This document shows, in pieces, positions 14,356-15,957 of a stretch of DNA of 15,957 bases. Origin of the DNA: Flavobacterium sp. (GTDB taxonomy: Bacteria > Bacteroidota > Bacteroidia > Flavobacteriales > Flavobacteriaceae); contig JASLED010000084.1 of NCBI GenBank assembly GCA_030151255.1, positions 1-15,957 on the forward strand. Direction: 5' to 3'. How positions within the stretch are numbered: position 1 is the stretch's first letter; every line of letters starts with the position of its first letter. The translations under genes and the position numbers were made by a program. Under the pieces are notes generated by a model. That model searched no databases and was not told where the DNA came from. It was given only the letters and a program-made list of their open reading frames with translations.

Positions 14356-14382
14356 TTGCACAAAATAAAATTATTATCTTTA
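14356..14382 (+). promoter_or_regulatory. candidate promoter for recQ
   Basis: TTG at 14356-14358 and TATCTTTA at 14375-14382 (one mismatch to TAnnTTTG) are 16 bases apart. Transcription would start near 14389, about 30 bases before the recQ ATG. The region overlaps the divergent kdsD promoter, so the two units may interfere with each other. Confidence 0.3.
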
Positions 14383-14389
14383 TGTACTG

Positions 14390-14397
14390 CAAATTTA
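14390..14397 (-). promoter_or_regulatory. -7 promoter box for kdsD-tatC-lptB
   Basis: TAAATTTG on the minus strand is a perfect TAnnTTTG. A TTG at 14412-14414 is only 14 bases upstream, so the -33 element is uncertain. Transcription would start near 14383, downstream of the in-frame ATG at 14390-14392. That ATG could not then be used, which supports the TTG start at 14329. Confidence 0.45.
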
Positions 14398-14419
14398 TGT
14401 AAAATACTGTACAAAAATA

Positions 14420-15957
14420 ATGAAATCAATTGAAATTGACTTACACAAAGAATTAAAGAAGTTTTTCGGATTTTCTAAATTTAAAGGACTTCAAGAAGAT
14501 GTGGTTAAAAGTTTAATCTCAGGACATAATACTTTTGTAATAATGCCTACTGGTGGTGGTAAATCACTATGTTATCAATTACCCGCATTGGTTTTAGACG
14601 GAACAGCTATTGTTGTTTCTCCGTTAATTGCCCTCATGAAAAATCAAGTGGATGCTATTAGAAACTTATCTACTGAACAAGGGATTGCTCATGTACTTAA
14701 CTCTTCTTTAACTAAAACAGAAGTAGCTCAAGTAAAAGAAGATATTAAGAATGGAATAACAAAACTACTTTATGTAGCTCCAGAATCGCTTACCAAAGAG
14801 GAATACGTTAGCTTTTTACAAGACGTAACACTATCTTTTGTAGCTATTGACGAAGCACACTGTATTTCAGAATGGGGACACGATTTTAGACCCGAATACA
14901 GAAACTTAAGAAACATTATAAGACAATTAGGCGATATACCTATTATTGGTCTTACAGCTACTGCTACGCCAAAAGTTCAGGAAGATATTTTAAAGAATCT
15001 TGAAATTCCGGACGCAAACGTATTTAAAGCTTCCTTCAACAGACCGAATCTTTACTATGAAATTCGTCCAAAAACGAAAAATATTGAAAGCGATATTATT
15101 CGATTCATTAAACAACACAAAGGAAAATCGGGAGTAATTTATTGCTTAAGCAGAAAAAAGGTAGAAGAAATAGCCAATGTTTTACAAGTAAATGGCATTA
15201 GTTCCGTTCCTTATCACGCAGGATTGGACGCAAAAACACGTGCAAAACATCAAGACATGTTTTTGATGGAAGACGTGGATGTTGTGGTTGCAACAATCGC
15301 TTTCGGGATGGGAATTGACAAACCGGATGTTCGTTATGTAATTCATCACGACATTCCAAAATCACTAGAAAGCTATTACCAAGAAACTGGTCGTGCCGGA
15401 CGTGATGGCGGAGAAGGCTATTGTTTAGCATATTATTCTTACAAGGATATTGAAAAGTTAGAAAAATTTATGGCAGGCAAACCAATTGCAGAACAAGAAA
15501 TTGGAATTGCGTTGTTGCAAGAAGTGGTTGCTTATGCAGAAACTTCTATGTCTCGTCGTAAATTTTTACTGCATTACTTTGGGGAAGAATTTGACGAAGT
15601 AAATGGCGATGGTGCCGATATGGATGACAATATTAGAAATCCGAAAAGTAAAATAGAAGCTAAAAACGAATTACAATTAGTATTAAAAGTAATTCAAGAA
15701 ACCAAACAAGCTTACAAAACCAAAGAAATTGTATTTATCTTATTGGGTAAATTAAATGCACTTATCAAGGTAAATAAAACAGACCAAAATCCATTATTTG
15801 GAAGCGGAAAAGAAAAAGATGAACGCTTTTGGATGGCACTTATACGTCAGGCAACTGTTGCAGGATACATTAGAAAAGACATTGAATTATACGGTATTGT
15901 AAAACTAATGTCTTTAGGCGAAGATTTTATCCAAAATCCTGTTTCATTTATGATAAC
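14420..15957 (+). CDS. recQ: ATP-dependent DNA helicase RecQ (3' end beyond the window)
   Basis: RecQ is a 3'-5' superfamily 2 helicase that acts in recombination and repair of stalled forks. The frame is open from the ATG at 14420 to the window end, 512 codons without a stop. Motif 0 residues lie in FGFSKFKGLQ, motif I is MPTGGGKS (K48), motif II is DEAH (144-147) followed by CISEWGHDFRPEY, and motif III is LTATATP. FNRPNLYYE, GVIYCLSRKK, YHAGL, TIAFGMGIDKPDVR and YYQETGRAGRDG cover motifs IV to VI. After the helicase core, SRRKFLLHYFGEE (from S378) aligns with the start of the RecQ zinc-binding domain, yet all four zinc-ligand cysteines are missing. The RQC winged helix follows. HRDC presence cannot be judged. 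The gene diverges from kdsD. Confidence 0.95.
   Translation, partial: MKSIEIDLHKELKKFFGFSKFKGLQEDVVKSLISGHNTFVIMPTGGGKSLCYQLPALVLDGTAIVVSPLIALMKNQVDAIRNLSTEQGIAHVLNSSLTKTEVAQVKEDIKNGITKLLYVAPESLTKEEYVSFLQDVTLSFVAIDEAHCISEWGHDFRPEYRNLRNIIRQLGDIPIIGLTATATPKVQEDILKNLEIPDANVFKASFNRPNLYYEIRPKTKNIESDIIRFIKQHKGKSGVIYCLSRKKVEEIANVLQVNGISSVPYHAGLDAKTRAKHQDMFLMEDVDVVVATIAFGMGIDKPDVRYVIHHDIPKSLESYYQETGRAGRDGGEGYCLAYYSYKDIEKLEKFMAGKPIAEQEIGIALLQEVVAYAETSMSRRKFLLHYFGEEFDEVNGDGADMDDNIRNPKSKIEAKNELQLVLKVIQETKQAYKTKEIVFILLGKLNALIKVNKTDQNPLFGSGKEKDERFWMALIRQATVAGYIRKDIELYGIVKLMSLGEDFIQNPVSFMI

Noticed and set aside
14330..14392. Signal peptide or membrane anchor on KdsD
   Set aside because: The hydrophobic leader comes from translating the promoter region upstream of the likely TTG start; the enzyme family is cytoplasmic.
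15198..15431. Minus-strand open frame inside recQ
   Set aside because: It is antisense to conserved helicase motifs V and VI of recQ, and its residues look like a frame shadow.
1..15957. Defence system, prophage or transposon
   Set aside because: Every long frame belongs to a housekeeping or envelope family, composition is uniform, and no transposase, integrase or terminal repeat was seen.

Overview
The window is about 16 kb of low-GC chromosomal DNA from a member of the Bacteroidota, most likely Flavobacteriaceae. Four things point that way: genes lack Shine-Dalgarno sequences; several upstream regions carry the Bacteroidota -7 box TAnnTTTG; the proteins have flavobacterial hallmarks (short Wza-like lipoprotein, BY-kinase with a Gly-Tyr tail, TatC with a long Cys-containing first loop); and the tRNAs have no encoded CCA. 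I cannot assign a genus.

Layout. (1) 20-209: two identical minus-strand tRNA-Thr(TGT) genes. (2) 291-2631, minus strand: an unrecognised 87-aa protein, class I mannose-6-phosphate isomerase (manA), and the close pair idi (isopentenyl-diphosphate isomerase) then a PTPS/QueD family enzyme. (3) 2632-3057: a 426-bp divergent intergenic region with a promoter, a possible 15-codon leader peptide and a strong terminator hairpin directly before lysC. (4) 3058-5868, plus strand: lysC (aspartate kinase) and lysA (diaminopimelate decarboxylase), the first and last steps of lysine synthesis, then an unrecognised 77-aa protein. (5) 5882-5965: two adjacent hairpin terminators between convergent units. (6) 5996-8215, minus: monomeric NADP-dependent isocitrate dehydrogenase. 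(7) 8451-11661, minus: a wza-wzc polysaccharide export pair closed by a 23-bp perfect hairpin. (8) 11773-14329, minus: kdsD-tatC-lptB with gaps of 1 and 3 bases, joining KDO precursor synthesis, Tat protein export and LPS transport ATPase. (9) 14420 to the window end, plus: recQ helicase, cut by the window edge.

How the genes fit together. Much of the minus-strand content concerns the cell envelope: KdsD makes the KDO precursor, LptB powers LPS transport, Wza and Wzc export a capsule or exopolysaccharide, and ManA supplies mannose phosphates for glycans. The rest is central metabolism and information processing. No phage, IS element, CRISPR array or defence system is visible. The most interesting structure is the apparent transcription attenuator in front of lysC-lysA: a terminator placed between divergent genes, where it has nothing to terminate except the lysC message itself. 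Smaller points are a RecQ without its zinc-binding cysteines, a hexanucleotide microsatellite that sets the number of C-terminal tyrosines in Wzc, a QueD homologue that resembles eukaryotic PTPS, and evidence that kdsD starts at a TTG.
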